Assembly (NCBI RefSeq): GCF_008973485.1
Contig: NZ_CP031223.1
Span: forward strand, 806,001 to 870,000
Direction: 5' to 3'
Length of the DNA: 64,000 bases
From: Psychrobacillus glaciei
GTDB taxonomy: Bacteria > Bacillota > Bacilli > Bacillales_A > Planococcaceae
Position 1 is the first letter of the stretch, and each line of letters starts with the position of its first letter. Below, piece after piece: positions 18,861-28,616 of this stretch. Under the pieces are notes generated by a model, which was given only the letters and a program-made list of their open reading frames with translations, was not told the origin of the DNA and ran no database searches. Both the position numbers and the translations under genes were made by a program.

Positions 18861-19969
18861 TGAAAGTTCTTGTTACTGGAGCAGCAGGTTTTGTGGGACG
18901 AAATTTAGTAGCTGAATTAAAGAATAGGGGCTATACTAATTTATTTTTGTATACTAGAGAACATTCTTCAGAAGACTTAGAGCGATTTACAAAGGAATGT
19001 GATTTTGTATTTCACTTGGCAGGGGTAAATAGACCAAAAAATGAAAGTGAATTCATGGAAGATAACTATGAGTTTACTTCCAAGTTATTAAGTTTGTTAA
19101 AGAAACATAATAATGCTTCGCCCATACTTGTTACATCTTCCATACAAGCCGAGTTTGACAATCCTTATGGTACTAGTAAAAAAGCTGGAGAAGATTTGAT
19201 ATTTCAATATAGTGAAGAGACTGGTGTAGATGTCCTTGTATATAGATTACCTAATGTATTCGGGAAATGGAGTAAACCAAACTATAATACTGTAGTTGCT
19301 ACATACTGCTACAATGTTTCCAGGAATTTTGATATACATGTAAACAACACTGAGGCAAAATTATCGTTATGTTATATTGATGATGTGATAAAAGAATTTA
19401 TTAAGGCACTTGAAGGAACTCCAAATAAACATCAGACCTATTGTTTTGTAGAAACAATATATGCAATTAAATTGGGGGATCTAGCAAATCGTATCCAAAG
19501 TTTTAAAGAAACTAGAACCAATTTAAGTATTCTAGATATGGAGGATGCATTAACTAAAAAACTGTATAGTACATATTTAAGCTTTTTACCAAAGGATCAA
19601 TTTTCTTATGATCTAAAGATGAACTGTGATGAAAGAGGATCATTTACAGAATTTATTAGAACACCTGAAAGAGGTCAAGTTTCTGTTAATGTATCAAAAC
19701 CTGGTATTACAAAAGGTAACCATTGGCATCATACTAAAAACGAAAAATTCTTAGTTGTTAGTGGTGAAGGTTTGATTCGGTTTAGAAAATTAGAAGCTGA
19801 AGAGATTATCGAATATAGAGTAAATGGAGAAAAATTACAGGTAGTAGATATTCCTACCGGATACACACATTCGATCGTAAATGTTGGAGAATGTGATCTT
19901 ATAACAATTATGTGGGTAAATGAATGTTTTGATCCAGAAAAACCTGATACATACTTCTTGGAGGTTTAG
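18860..19969 (+). CDS. capF: UDP-6-deoxy-4-keto-hexose reductase with cupin domain (CapF/FnlB)
   Basis: The 369-residue bifunctional protein has an N-terminal Rossmann reductase (VTGAAGFVGRNL, NPYGTSKKAGE with the catalytic Tyr/Lys). The C-terminal zinc cupin (about 245-369) contains NHWHHTKNEKF. It performs C3 epimerisation and C4 reduction in UDP-L-FucNAc synthesis. It starts at GTG 18860, overlapping capE. Confidence 0.93.
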   Translation: MKVLVTGAAGFVGRNLVAELKNRGYTNLFLYTREHSSEDLERFTKECDFVFHLAGVNRPKNESEFMEDNYEFTSKLLSLLKKHNNASPILVTSSIQAEFDNPYGTSKKAGEDLIFQYSEETGVDVLVYRLPNVFGKWSKPNYNTVVATYCYNVSRNFDIHVNNTEAKLSLCYIDDVIKEFIKALEGTPNKHQTYCFVETIYAIKLGDLANRIQSFKETRTNLSILDMEDALTKKLYSTYLSFLPKDQFSYDLKMNCDERGSFTEFIRTPERGQVSVNVSKPGITKGNHWHHTKNEKFLVVSGEGLIRFRKLEAEEIIEYRVNGEKLQVVDIPTGYTHSIVNVGECDLITIMWVNECFDPEKPDTYFLEV

Positions 19970-19972
19970 TAG

Positions 19973-21103
19973 ATGAAAAAGTTAAAAATCATGACAGTTG
20001 TAGGAACTCGTCCTGAAATTATCAGATTATCAGCAGTAATAAATAGATTAGAAGAATCAAGTGCAATTGAACATATATTAGTCCATACCGGACAAAATTA
20101 TGATTATGAATTAAATGAAGTATTCTTTAATGATTTTAATTTAAGGAAACCTGATTATTTTTTGAATGCTGCTACTGGAACAGCAATTGAGACGGTAGGG
20201 AATATTCTTATTAAAATTGATCCTATACTAGAGGAAGTACAGCCTGAGGCATTTTTAGTCTTAGGAGACACGAATAGTTGTTTATGTGCAATTGCTGCGA
20301 AGAGAAAACAAATCCCAATATTTCATATGGAAGCTGGGAATAGATGTTTTGACCAAAGGGTACCTGAAGAAACGAATAGGAAAATTGTTGACCATACGGC
20401 TGACATTAATTTAACTTATAGTGATATTGCTAGAGAATATTTGTTAAGAGAAGGATTACCAGCTGATCGAATTATTAAGACAGGGAGTCCAATGTTTGAA
20501 GTTCTTAACTCTAGAAAAGCTGATATTGAAAAATCGGATGTGATAGAAAGATTAAGTCTTGAAGAAGGAAAGTATTTTGTAGTATCTGCACATAGAGAGG
20601 AAAATATTAATTCGGAAACCAATTTTATTGATTTAGTGGAGAGTTTAAATGCTGTTGCAGAGAGATATAATATACCGATAATTGTAAGTACGCACCCTAG
20701 AACACAAAATATGATAAATGCTAAAGGTATAGAGTTTAATCCATTGGTGAAGACTATGAAACCTTTAGGATTTAATGATTATGTTAAACTTCAAATGAAA
20801 GCTAAAGCTGTTCTTAGCGATAGTGGAACGATTAGTGAAGAATCTTCTATACTTGGACTTAAGGCTTTAAATATCAGAGAAGCACACGAAAGGCCAGAAG
20901 CCATGGAAGAGGCTTCTGTCGCAATGGTTGGTTTAAAAGCAGAACGTATTTTGCAAGGGCTAACGATTTTAGAAACACAAGAGAAAGATACACTGCGTTT
21001 AGTAGCAGACTACTCAATTCCGAATGTGTCGGAGAAGGTGTTAAGAATTATTTTATCTTATACTGATTATGTGAACAAAAAAGTTTGGGGTAGTAATATA
21101 TGA
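19973..21103 (+). CDS. capG: UDP-N-acetylglucosamine 2-epimerase-like enzyme (CapG/FnlC)
   Basis: The 376-residue GT-B-fold epimerase has VVGTRPEIIRLSAV, HTGQNYDYELN, VLGDTNS, HMEAGNRCFDQRVPEETNR and SDSGTISEESSILG. It makes UDP-L-FucNAc from the CapF product. It is the third gene of the capEFG trio and overlaps the next glycosyltransferase by 4 nt. Confidence 0.93.
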   Translation: MKKLKIMTVVGTRPEIIRLSAVINRLEESSAIEHILVHTGQNYDYELNEVFFNDFNLRKPDYFLNAATGTAIETVGNILIKIDPILEEVQPEAFLVLGDTNSCLCAIAAKRKQIPIFHMEAGNRCFDQRVPEETNRKIVDHTADINLTYSDIAREYLLREGLPADRIIKTGSPMFEVLNSRKADIEKSDVIERLSLEEGKYFVVSAHREENINSETNFIDLVESLNAVAERYNIPIIVSTHPRTQNMINAKGIEFNPLVKTMKPLGFNDYVKLQMKAKAVLSDSGTISEESSILGLKALNIREAHERPEAMEEASVAMVGLKAERILQGLTILETQEKDTLRLVADYSIPNVSEKVLRIILSYTDYVNKKVWGSNI

Positions 21104-22158
21104 GAATAGTAGTAAATGCAGCTGCAGCATCTTCAGGAGGAGCATTAACTATACTTAAGTCTTTTTATGGTAGTGTAATTCAAAACTATTCTAAAGAAGT
21201 TGAATGGATATTCTTAGTTAGTGATAACTATATAGAAGAACAAGAGAATGTTAAAACATTAGTATTAAAAGATATAAAGAAAAGTTGGTTAAATAGATTG
21301 AAGTTTGATTTTATAGTTGGAAAAAAATTGGTAAATGAATTGAGGCCAGATTTAATATTTTCATTGCAAAATACTAAAATCTACGGGGTCAAAACTGAGC
21401 AAATAATTTATTTACATCAACCAATACCCTATCAAAATATAAAAAAATTTAGTTTTTTTAAAAAAGAGGAAAGAATTTTAGCTATTTATCAGAAAGTAAT
21501 TGGTAAGTTAATTGATTCTTCACTTTTAAATTCTAAATTAATAATTGTACAGACACAATGGATGAGAAATGCGGTTAATGAAAAATTAAAAATAAATATA
21601 GATAAAATTTTAGTTTATCCGCCAGATACTACTATTTTAACTAAAAAAATCTCTGGAAATTTCCAAAATAACTTATTTTTTTATCCAGCGTCAAAAATTA
21701 TATATAAAAACCATCAGATTATTTATAAGGCTGTCGAAATTTTAAATAGTAAGGGGTACTCAGACTTTAAAGTTTTTTTAACCATAGAAGATAATTTAAG
21801 ACATCCGAATATATCTTTTATTGGGAATTTGAAACATGAAAAGGTAATTGATTATTTTACTTATTCTACACTGATTTTTCCATCATATATTGAAACATTT
21901 GGGTTACCTTTAAAAGAGGCAAAAGATGTAGGGACAATTATTTTAGCTAGTGACACTTCATTTTCACAGGAAATATTAGAAGGTTATGAAAATGCGCACT
22001 TTTTTGGATTTAATAATGCTAATGAACTAGCAAACTTAATGGAGAAGGTAATTATTAAAGAAATAAATTTACAAGAATTTACTAATGTTACAGAAAAAAA
22101 AGAATCAAACAATAGCTGGCAAGAAATTATTAAGTTATTACATAATACTGCCAAATGA
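21100..22158 (+). CDS. GT4 glycosyltransferase
   Basis: The 352-residue GT-B enzyme begins MRIVVNAAAASSGGALTIL, a nucleotide-proximal glycine loop. The C-terminal donor site reads FPSYIETFGLPLKEAKDVGT, the usual ExFGLxxxEA motif of group-1 glycosyltransferases. It is cytoplasmic and adds one residue of the lipid-linked repeat unit. Donor and linkage are unknown. Confidence 0.83.
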   Translation: MRIVVNAAAASSGGALTILKSFYGSVIQNYSKEVEWIFLVSDNYIEEQENVKTLVLKDIKKSWLNRLKFDFIVGKKLVNELRPDLIFSLQNTKIYGVKTEQIIYLHQPIPYQNIKKFSFFKKEERILAIYQKVIGKLIDSSLLNSKLIIVQTQWMRNAVNEKLKINIDKILVYPPDTTILTKKISGNFQNNLFFYPASKIIYKNHQIIYKAVEILNSKGYSDFKVFLTIEDNLRHPNISFIGNLKHEKVIDYFTYSTLIFPSYIETFGLPLKEAKDVGTIILASDTSFSQEILEGYENAHFFGFNNANELANLMEKVIIKEINLQEFTNVTEKKESNNSWQEIIKLLHNTAK

Positions 22159-22183
22159 GACTTCCAGGAGGTAAGGAGAGATT

Positions 22184-23476
22184 ATGGAAGATAGTATGAA
22201 AGTAATAGTAGTTCATCCTGCTCAACAGCATTCATTTAAAACCGCTGAAGCATTCAAAGAACACGGTATTTTGGATAAATATATAACTACAGTATATTTA
22301 AAGAATAATTCTCTTACTTTAAAAATCTTAAAGTTTTTAAAAGGAGATAATTTAAAGAGAGCTAAAAGTAGAAAGTCAAATTTATTAGAAGATAGTGAGA
22401 TTGTACAATTCGGAGAGTTGTATAATTTATTAATATTATTTTTAAGTAGAATAGAAAAAAAAAGTTATATTTCAAATATAATTAAAAAAATTATGCTTAA
22501 TCGATTTAACTCAAAAGTTTTTAAATATATAAAAAAACATAATATTAATGTTGTCATATCTTATGATACGCTATCCCTTTCATTATATAAAAAGTTAGAT
22601 CACCATTTACCCCAAGTAATAAAGGTACTGGATATGTCTGCACCAAGTATAAACTATATGAATTTATTATTAAAAGATGATATAAAAAAATATGATGGGG
22701 ACTCAAATTTTTTAAGAAAAGAAATTGAATCTAAAAAATATAACAAAGATATAATTGATTCCGAAGAAGAAATATTTAGAGCAGATTATTTTTTAGTAGC
22801 ATCGCATTTTACTAAAAAATCCTTATTATATAACCAAATTAATGAAAAAAAAATTCATAAAGCTAAGTATGGAATAGATATTAATAATTATAATAGAAGA
22901 TCAAAAAATAAACCTGATGAAATAGTATTTTCTTTTGTTGGCAGAGTGACACAAAATAAAGGCGCATGGTATTTTATTGATGCTGTAAGAGCTTTAAATG
23001 AAATATTGCCTATAATATATCCGAACATTAAAGTTAGATTTTTAATAGCGGGTCACTATAATAAAAAAGATACAAATATAATTAATGCCCCTAATAATTG
23101 TGAATTTCTCGGACATTTAACTAGAGATAAAATGTATGATTTTTATTCCCAAACAGACATTTTAATTTTCCCCTCAATTTCAGATGGATTTGGATTATCA
23201 GTTTTAGAATCATTAGCATCAGGCATTCCTGTAATTTGTGCAACAACTGCTGGAATAAGTGAAGAAATAAGGGATTATTATAATGGTTTTATTATATCGC
23301 CTCACAAACATAACGAGATTTTAGAAAAAATGATTTGGTTTATTGAAAATAGTCATAAAATCAAGGAAATGTCTCTTAATTCTATGAAAACAGCTCAGAA
23401 ATTAACATGGGATAAATACAATTCTTCAATAGGAAGCTTTATTGAAATATTAAAGGAAAGATTAAATGAAAAATAA
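22184..23476 (+). CDS. GT4 glycosyltransferase
   Basis: The 430-residue group-1 glycosyltransferase has SFVGRVTQNKGAWYFIDA and FPSISDGFGLSVLESLASGIP, giving the donor-binding Glu motif. AAGGAGAG lies just before ATG 22184. It overlaps the polymerase gene by 11 nt. The very AT-rich, lysine/asparagine-rich coding style of 21.1-27 kb is typical of horizontally exchanged serotype-specific genes. Confidence 0.83.
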   Translation: MEDSMKVIVVHPAQQHSFKTAEAFKEHGILDKYITTVYLKNNSLTLKILKFLKGDNLKRAKSRKSNLLEDSEIVQFGELYNLLILFLSRIEKKSYISNIIKKIMLNRFNSKVFKYIKKHNINVVISYDTLSLSLYKKLDHHLPQVIKVLDMSAPSINYMNLLLKDDIKKYDGDSNFLRKEIESKKYNKDIIDSEEEIFRADYFLVASHFTKKSLLYNQINEKKIHKAKYGIDINNYNRRSKNKPDEIVFSFVGRVTQNKGAWYFIDAVRALNEILPIIYPNIKVRFLIAGHYNKKDTNIINAPNNCEFLGHLTRDKMYDFYSQTDILIFPSISDGFGLSVLESLASGIPVICATTAGISEEIRDYYNGFIISPHKHNEILEKMIWFIENSHKIKEMSLNSMKTAQKLTWDKYNSSIGSFIEILKERLNEK

Positions 23477-24605
23477 TAAATTAATTTTTAGTATAGATAG
23501 ATTAATTATTCTGTTGCTAAGCATGTATATTGTAATCAGCGTATTAGGTACATACGGAATAATAATATTTGATTATTATTTAAAACTTCTAATATTATTT
23601 TGTTTACTAACTTATGTAATGTTAAGTATTTATTTTAAAATACTAAATAAGTCTAAATTTAAGGTTATAGATATATTCTCTATTTTTTACATATTATATT
23701 ATTTAATATACCTACTAATAAATAACAGTTTGAATCTAGGTTATGTATTAATAATATTCTATTTCCCTTTAATTACATTAGCAGCGTCTTTTTCAATAAA
23801 AAAAAGCAATCTTCAATTTGTATTGAATTTATTTTTAATTCTAAGTTTTTTCCTAATGCTAACTTTTTCTTATGAAACTATTATATTAGGTGAAGTTAAT
23901 GGAATTTATATTAACACTATTTACTATTCTATTCTTTCAATTTTGTTTGTTCTTATAAATAAGAATGTTTTTGTAAAATATTTAGGTATTTTTTATATAT
24001 TAATTTTATCTGCATATTCTTCAAAAAGAACCGCTTTAATAATAGCGCTAATTATAATTAGTTTAGAAATATTAAGGAATATTTCTAAAAACAATTCTTA
24101 TTATCAAGTGTTTTTAAAATATCTTAAAATCAGTTTATCAATTTTTTTGGTTATTTTTTCTTTCTATGCGACTGTTGAAATTTTTAACTCCAAAATTGAT
24201 GAGAAAATTCTAAATATATTCAATGATGGTGGTTCAGGTAGAACAGACATAATATATATCCTATTTAATGAATTAAAAATCAGTAATATATTTGAGATAT
24301 TATGGGGACATGGAGTTAATTCTACTAGTATTTATACTGGTGGATTATCAGCTCATAATGATTTTTTAGAAGTTTTCTTTAACTATGGTTTATTTGGCTT
24401 AATGCTATATATTGTTTTTTGGGTAATTTTATTATATCGTTTATTAATTATGAGAAAAGCAAAATCAGATGATACTTTTGTATATATGATTTCAATTATA
24501 GTATTTTTGTTTGTGTCACTTTTCAGTCATTTAATTTATATTCCAACCTATATATTATTATTAATAGTATTTTGGAATATGGTATGGCAAAGACAAATAA
24601 AATAA
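23466..24605 (+). CDS. wzy: Wzy-type polysaccharide polymerase
   Basis: The 379-residue protein is almost entirely hydrophobic, with about ten or more membrane helices. It has a large extracytoplasmic loop in the second half containing NDGGSGRTDII and GVNSTSIYTGGLSAHNDFLEVFFNYG, the pattern of the O-antigen ligase/polymerase family. It joins repeat units on the outer face of the membrane. The call rests on topology and position between glycosyltransferases and the flippase. Confidence 0.85.
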   Translation: MKNNKLIFSIDRLIILLLSMYIVISVLGTYGIIIFDYYLKLLILFCLLTYVMLSIYFKILNKSKFKVIDIFSIFYILYYLIYLLINNSLNLGYVLIIFYFPLITLAASFSIKKSNLQFVLNLFLILSFFLMLTFSYETIILGEVNGIYINTIYYSILSILFVLINKNVFVKYLGIFYILILSAYSSKRTALIIALIIISLEILRNISKNNSYYQVFLKYLKISLSIFLVIFSFYATVEIFNSKIDEKILNIFNDGGSGRTDIIYILFNELKISNIFEILWGHGVNSTSIYTGGLSAHNDFLEVFFNYGLFGLMLYIVFWVILLYRLLIMRKAKSDDTFVYMISIIVFLFVSLFSHLIYIPTYILLLIVFWNMVWQRQIK

Positions 24606-24637
24606 AATAAAATTAATATACTGTGAGGTTAAATTTA

Positions 24638-25738
24638 ATGAAATGTGGAATTATTACTTTTCATAGGGCGCATAATTATGGTGGGATATTACAAGCGTAT
24701 GCATTATCTAATGTTATAAAAAAAATGGGGGTAGAATGTGAAATAATTGACTATCGGTGTGAATTTATAGAAAAATTATATCAACCATATTCACTAAGAA
24801 ACTTACCATCAGCTAAAATGTTTGCATCAATTGTTTTAAGAAACGGTGCATTTAAAAAAGATACAAAAGTATTTCAAGATTTTAGAAGCGACTATTTACC
24901 TTTAAGTTTGAAAGCATATAATAACAGTGTCCAGTTGAAAGAGTTAAATAAGGAATATGATGTTTTTATTACAGGTAGCGATCAGGTTTGGAGCTACTTT
25001 ACAGGTGGATTTGATAGTGCGTATTTTTTGAGTTTTGTAGATGATGTTTCAAAAAAAAATGCTTATGCTGCTAGTTTTGGAGTAAGTACAATACCAGAAT
25101 CATTTGTAATTGAGTATAAAGAACGGTTACGTGATTTCAATACTATCACTTTAAGAGAAACACAGGGAAAAGATATTATAGAAAATTTATTAGGGGAAAA
25201 GCATCCAGTAGTATTAGACCCAACACTTTTATTGGATTATAAAGATTGGTCCATTTTAATCAGCAATAATTACAAATATACAAATACAAAATATCTTTTA
25301 GTATATTTAATAGCAGAATCAAAAGAGACGTTAGACTTAGCGAGAAAAATTGCTAAAGAACATGACTTAGTGATTTTTTATATCTCAAATAGAATATATA
25401 AAAAAAGAGATATGATCAATATGTCTGAAGTATCAGTAAATGATTGGCTTGATTTGTTTTATAATGCTAGTTTTATTGTAACAAATTCATTTCATGGAGT
25501 TGCGTTTTCTATAAACTTTAAAAAACAATTTTTTATGCAGTTATTACCTGGTAATGCTAAAGTTAATTCTAGGCTGGAAAATATTTTGAAAAAATTCAGA
25601 CTTGAAAACAGACAAATAAATAATATAGAAAAAATTGAACTTATTCCAAATATTGACTATGAAGAGGTTGAAGTTATACTAGAAAGTGAAAGAAATAAAT
25701 CAAAGAAATATTTAAAAAAAATTATTAATATAGTATGA
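24638..25738 (+). CDS. Polysaccharide pyruvyl transferase family protein
   Basis: The 366-residue protein starts MKCGIITFHRAHNYGGILQAYAL, the hallmark of the family that includes CsaB and EpsO. Further motifs are FITGSDQVWSYF, DPTLLLDYKDW and TNSFHGVAFSI. The start is 24638; the GTG at 24623 is within the Shine-Dalgarno region. It would transfer pyruvate from PEP as a ketal to a sugar, giving the polymer negative charge. CsaB-type pyruvylation of wall polymers is what SLH S-layer domains recognise in other Bacillales. The SbsC type does not need it. Confidence 0.87.
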   Translation: MKCGIITFHRAHNYGGILQAYALSNVIKKMGVECEIIDYRCEFIEKLYQPYSLRNLPSAKMFASIVLRNGAFKKDTKVFQDFRSDYLPLSLKAYNNSVQLKELNKEYDVFITGSDQVWSYFTGGFDSAYFLSFVDDVSKKNAYAASFGVSTIPESFVIEYKERLRDFNTITLRETQGKDIIENLLGEKHPVVLDPTLLLDYKDWSILISNNYKYTNTKYLLVYLIAESKETLDLARKIAKEHDLVIFYISNRIYKKRDMINMSEVSVNDWLDLFYNASFIVTNSFHGVAFSINFKKQFFMQLLPGNAKVNSRLENILKKFRLENRQINNIEKIELIPNIDYEEVEVILESERNKSKKYLKKIINIV

Positions 25739-27018
25739 AATTGCTAAAATCACTTTATAGTAATAAGATTTTTAAATCAATTTTAATTCTTTTATCAGGC
25801 ACAATTTTAAGTCAAATTATTGTGTTAGCAGCTTCTCCATTGTTAACTAGATTATTTAGTCCTGAAGATATTGGTACTTTAACAGTATTTACAACTTTGT
25901 TGGTATTTATCACTATTATCATGACTTTTAAATACGAATTAGCTATTGTAATACCAAAATCTAAAAGAGAAGCTATATCTGTCTTTAATCTTACGATAAT
26001 AATTGTAATAATGATGACTATATTACTAACTGTTACCCTGATTATTGGGAAGGACTTTTTTATCAGTGTTCTAAAACTAGATGAATTAAAGAGCATTTAC
26101 TTAATACTGCCTCTAACCGCGTTTTTACTAGGAATATCAAACATTCTTAATTTTTGGTTTGTTAGAAGTGAATCTTATCAAACTATTTCCAAATCTAAAT
26201 TAATACAAAGTACTGTAACGTCATCTTCTCAAATTGTGGGTGGACTTCTAAATCTGGGTACTAAGTCTTTAATATTTGGATATTTAATAGGTCAGTTTGC
26301 TGTCACACTGTTTTATTTACGGAAATTCAATAAAGATATAAAATCTAGTTATTTTTTTAGTAAGAAGGGGATCAAAAAAGTTGCTATAAAATATAATGAT
26401 TTACCTAAATATAATGCAACTCAATCTCTTGTTAACTCTTTCTCAAGTAATTTTATAATAATTTTATTTTCAATATCTTTTAGTTCGGCGGTTGTAGGAT
26501 ACTATGCAATGGCCATAAGATTAGTCCAATTTCCAATTGCTGTAATCACTTCTTCTGTAAAGGATGTCTTTTTCAAAGAGTTGACAAAAGTTTTTAATAG
26601 TAATATTAAAAGATATCATATGTATTTATTGAAATATACTTTAACTTTAATAGTAATAGCCATAGTCCCTTTTGTAATTATCTACTTGTATGCTCCAGAC
26701 ATATTTAGCTTTGCACTAGGTGCTGAATGGGCAGTAGCAGGAGAATATTCAAAGTTTTTAAGTTTTTGGTTACTATGTGCATTTGTAAATACTCCGGCAA
26801 TGCTAACAATTCAACTATTTAAAATGCAAAAATATTTATTAATTTATGAAATAGTCTTATTGATTGTCAGAATATCTATTATCTATTTTGCATCCATGAA
26901 TTTAGAGCCGATATTCGTTATTATTATCTATAGTATAATAGGAGCTATGTTTAACTTAAGTTTAATAGCTATTGTTTACACATATATAAAAAAGTATGTT
27001 AAAAAGCTAGATGTGTAA
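25735..27018 (+). CDS. wzx: Wzx-type polysaccharide flippase
   Basis: The 427-residue MATE/PST-superfamily membrane protein has about 12 helices and the N-terminal motif ASPLLTRLFSPEDIGTL typical of Wzx/lipopolysaccharide flippases. It moves the lipid-linked repeat unit outward. It overlaps the pyruvyl transferase gene by 4 nt and is the last gene of the locus. A small hairpin (GCGTCA/TGACGC, 27019-27037) and an R1 repeat follow. Confidence 0.9.
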   Translation: MKLLKSLYSNKIFKSILILLSGTILSQIIVLAASPLLTRLFSPEDIGTLTVFTTLLVFITIIMTFKYELAIVIPKSKREAISVFNLTIIIVIMMTILLTVTLIIGKDFFISVLKLDELKSIYLILPLTAFLLGISNILNFWFVRSESYQTISKSKLIQSTVTSSSQIVGGLLNLGTKSLIFGYLIGQFAVTLFYLRKFNKDIKSSYFFSKKGIKKVAIKYNDLPKYNATQSLVNSFSSNFIIILFSISFSSAVVGYYAMAIRLVQFPIAVITSSVKDVFFKELTKVFNSNIKRYHMYLLKYTLTLIVIAIVPFVIIYLYAPDIFSFALGAEWAVAGEYSKFLSFWLLCAFVNTPAMLTIQLFKMQKYLLIYEIVLLIVRISIIYFASMNLEPIFVIIIYSIIGAMFNLSLIAIVYTYIKKYVKKLDV

Positions 27019-27100
27019 GCGTCAAATTACTGACGCGTCCTTGTTTGATATAATTACATACTATTCTGAGTATTAACAACAATTCAAAACAGGTGCGATT
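27019..27100 (+). repeat. R1 repeat, degenerate copy after wzx
   Basis: After a 6-bp hairpin (GCGTCA/TGACGC) the sequence GCGTCCTTGTTTGA...CTATTCTGAGTATT...CAATTCAAA follows the R1 consensus with several substitutions. It begins about 15 bp after the wzx stop, in the same orientation. Confidence 0.6.
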
Positions 27101-27159
27101 AAGTAGAAAATATTGCGAAAAAAAGGTGTAATATGCAACTCGTTTTTTGTCGTCACTGC

Positions 27160-27263
27160 TTTAGTTAACGTTTTTTGGTTTTCTTTCGAATGTTCATAAA
27201 CAGACCCCTCTCAAATGGTTGTATTTGCACAATTATAACACTCTAAGTGTCCATTATAAGGGG
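27160..27263 (-). mobile_element. Remnant of the orfA end of an IS3-family element
   Basis: The segment is nearly identical to the right end of the intact IS3 element at 56940-57043. Shared features are TTTTCTTTCGAATGTTCAT (the orfA start region read in reverse), TTGTATTTGCACAATTATAA and the terminal AAGGGGGTCGACCA. Everything else of the element is gone. It abuts an R1 repeat in the same way as the intact copy. Confidence 0.85.
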
Positions 27264-27370
27264 GTCGACCAAATGTGTCAGAAACAATTCTACACTATTC
27301 TGACAATAGACTACAATTCACTATTAAATATTATCTATTATACTTGCTCTAGGAAAGGAAGTAGAGGCTG
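27264..27370 (+). repeat. R1 repeat, copy with the B-type tail
   Basis: GTGTCAGAAACAATTCTAC and CTATTCTGACAATAGACTAC match R1. The tail ATTAAATATTATCTATTATA...GAAAGGAAG is shared with copies at 33327, 27866 and 35552. Its 5' end is replaced by the IS3 remnant. Confidence 0.8.
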
Positions 27371-27439
27371 TGTAAAGGGAGTAGTTTTCAACAAATATGA
27401 TTGAGCAGATTTCCTCCTCAAAAATAACTTAAAAAAGTT

Positions 27440-27866
27440 TGAACAAATTAAATAAAAGATGTTTAATCATTTTTAAGCGGGGTATATAAATAGTACAAGG
27501 CGGAACTACCGTAGGAAGGGACTGGTAAACCATGAGTTTACAAGAGAATCTAATGGATGATTTGCACAGCCTTGGCGGAAAATTTGCTTTACTGGCGAAA
27601 GATACTCTCGTCGGGAACCGATATATTTAGGTTTTGATCCAGCGTATTTTATCTGCAAGTGAAAGAAAACTTTTCTGTGGAAGTGCACCTTAAGGTCTGA
27701 TGGTTCCATATCAGACGACATAACTGCACTGACGAGATGAATGATGAAATTGTCAGTTACGGTTTAACTAAGCAACATTAACAAATTTTCCGAGTGTATT
27801 CCCTATTTAGGGAAAGAAGAAAGCGTAGCCCTATTAGGATTGCGCTTTTTTCTTTCCTTTTTTTGT
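27440..27866 (+). other. Unassigned stretch ending in a strong bidirectional terminator
   Basis: No full ORF survives. A short frame after AGGAAGGG (from 27533: MSLQENLMDDLHSLGG..., stop near 27629) and a later one ending in MNDEIVSYGLTKQH could be pieces of a decayed gene. Alternatively the stretch is a small transcript. It ends in a stem of about 15 bp (AAAGAAGAAAGCG with CGCTTTTTTCTTT, about 27821-27863). I do not recognise it as a known riboswitch. The reverse ORF 27506-27721 is not convincing. Confidence 0.4.
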
Positions 27867-27960
27867 CCCTGTGTAAAAAAACAATTCTACACTACTCTGA
27901 TAACAGACAACCATCCTTTTTAAATATTCTCTAGTTTACATGATCAATAAAAGGAAATGA
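27862..27960 (+). repeat. R1 repeat copy
   Basis: TGTCCCTGTGTAAAAAAACAA...CTACTCTGATAACAGAC follows R1, with a B-type tail (TTTAAATATTCTCTAGTTTA...CATGATCAATAAAAGGAA). It begins directly behind the terminator of the preceding stretch. Confidence 0.75.
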
Positions 27961-27964
27961 AAAC

Positions 27965-28356
27965 ATAAATAGCACTCGCATCACTTTTTATAGTATTTAT
28001 TCAACTCAGTTCCTCTTGTATCAAATTTATTATTAAATTTATAGATTACGACTAATTTCGACATTATATTTAATGACTCTGCATTACAATATACTGAAAG
28101 ATTATTATTTATTGATTGATACCACATGTAGTGAAAAACGTAGGAGGGATGGTTGCATGACAACAGAAGAATTACAAGAAGAATTCAAGCGTATTTTAGA
28201 ATATGGCTATCGTCGAGGGAATGAGAATGATTGGATTAAAACGGATGATTTTATTGGAGAGTTATCTGAGCAACTAATAAATTTGTTGGATAAGGATAAA
28301 GTTAAATAAGGATGAAATAGAAGAACTAAATCCTAAATAAGGGCTCTTTCTGCTGT
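27965..28356 (+). repeat. Segmental duplication, copy 1 (about 390 bp)
   Basis: The block from AAATAGCACTCGCATCAC through the 50-residue ORF to AAATCCTAAATAAGGGCTC recurs at 33757-34146 with high identity, including the upstream non-coding part. The two copies are 5.8 kb apart in direct orientation. Confidence 0.9.
28157..28309 (+). CDS. Duplicated 50-residue protein, copy 1
   Basis: It begins MTTEELQEEFKRILEYGYRR and ends in GELSEQLINLLDKDKVK. The protein is acidic, all-helical and has no Cys or membrane segment. TAGGAGGG lies 8 nt upstream of the ATG. A second copy at 33948 differs at only a few residues, so the reading frame is conserved. That favours a real small protein. I do not recognise the family. 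Confidence 0.65.
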   Translation: MTTEELQEEFKRILEYGYRRGNENDWIKTDDFIGELSEQLINLLDKDKVK

Positions 28357-28451
28357 ACTGCTCACTCAACTGTAGATTATTCTTTTGTTCACCACCATTC
28401 TAAAGCAATGATATAATTGAATTGTTATAAGTGGTTCAAACGTGCCACTAA

Positions 28452-28562
28452 GATTATGCTTTAATAGCAGGGATACATACAAAAGGTTATGTCTTCGAAT
28501 GTGGACAGTTCTTAAAAGAAGAGTTGAAATGTCAAAAATGTAAGAGAGTACATACTTACTAA
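28452..28562 (+). pseudogene. C-terminal stub of a zinc-ribbon-like protein
   Basis: An open frame without a start codon reads DYALIAGIHTKGYVFECGQF, then LKCQKCKRVHTY, then stop. The three Cys, including a CxxC pair, look like the end of a small zinc-binding protein. No upstream part is present. The size and lost start suggest a remnant. Confidence 0.4.
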
Positions 28563-28616
28563 ACTAACAGGAAATTAAAAAGGGTAAAAATTAAATTGGA
28601 TAAAGGATGTTGGATT

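Noticed and set aside
27219..27404. ORF over the IS3 remnant and R1
   Set aside because: It is composed only of repeat sequence; no ribosome site or conserved product.
27506..27721. Minus-strand 71-residue ORF
   Set aside because: No ribosome site, no recognised family, and embedded in a stretch whose plus strand has equally short frames.
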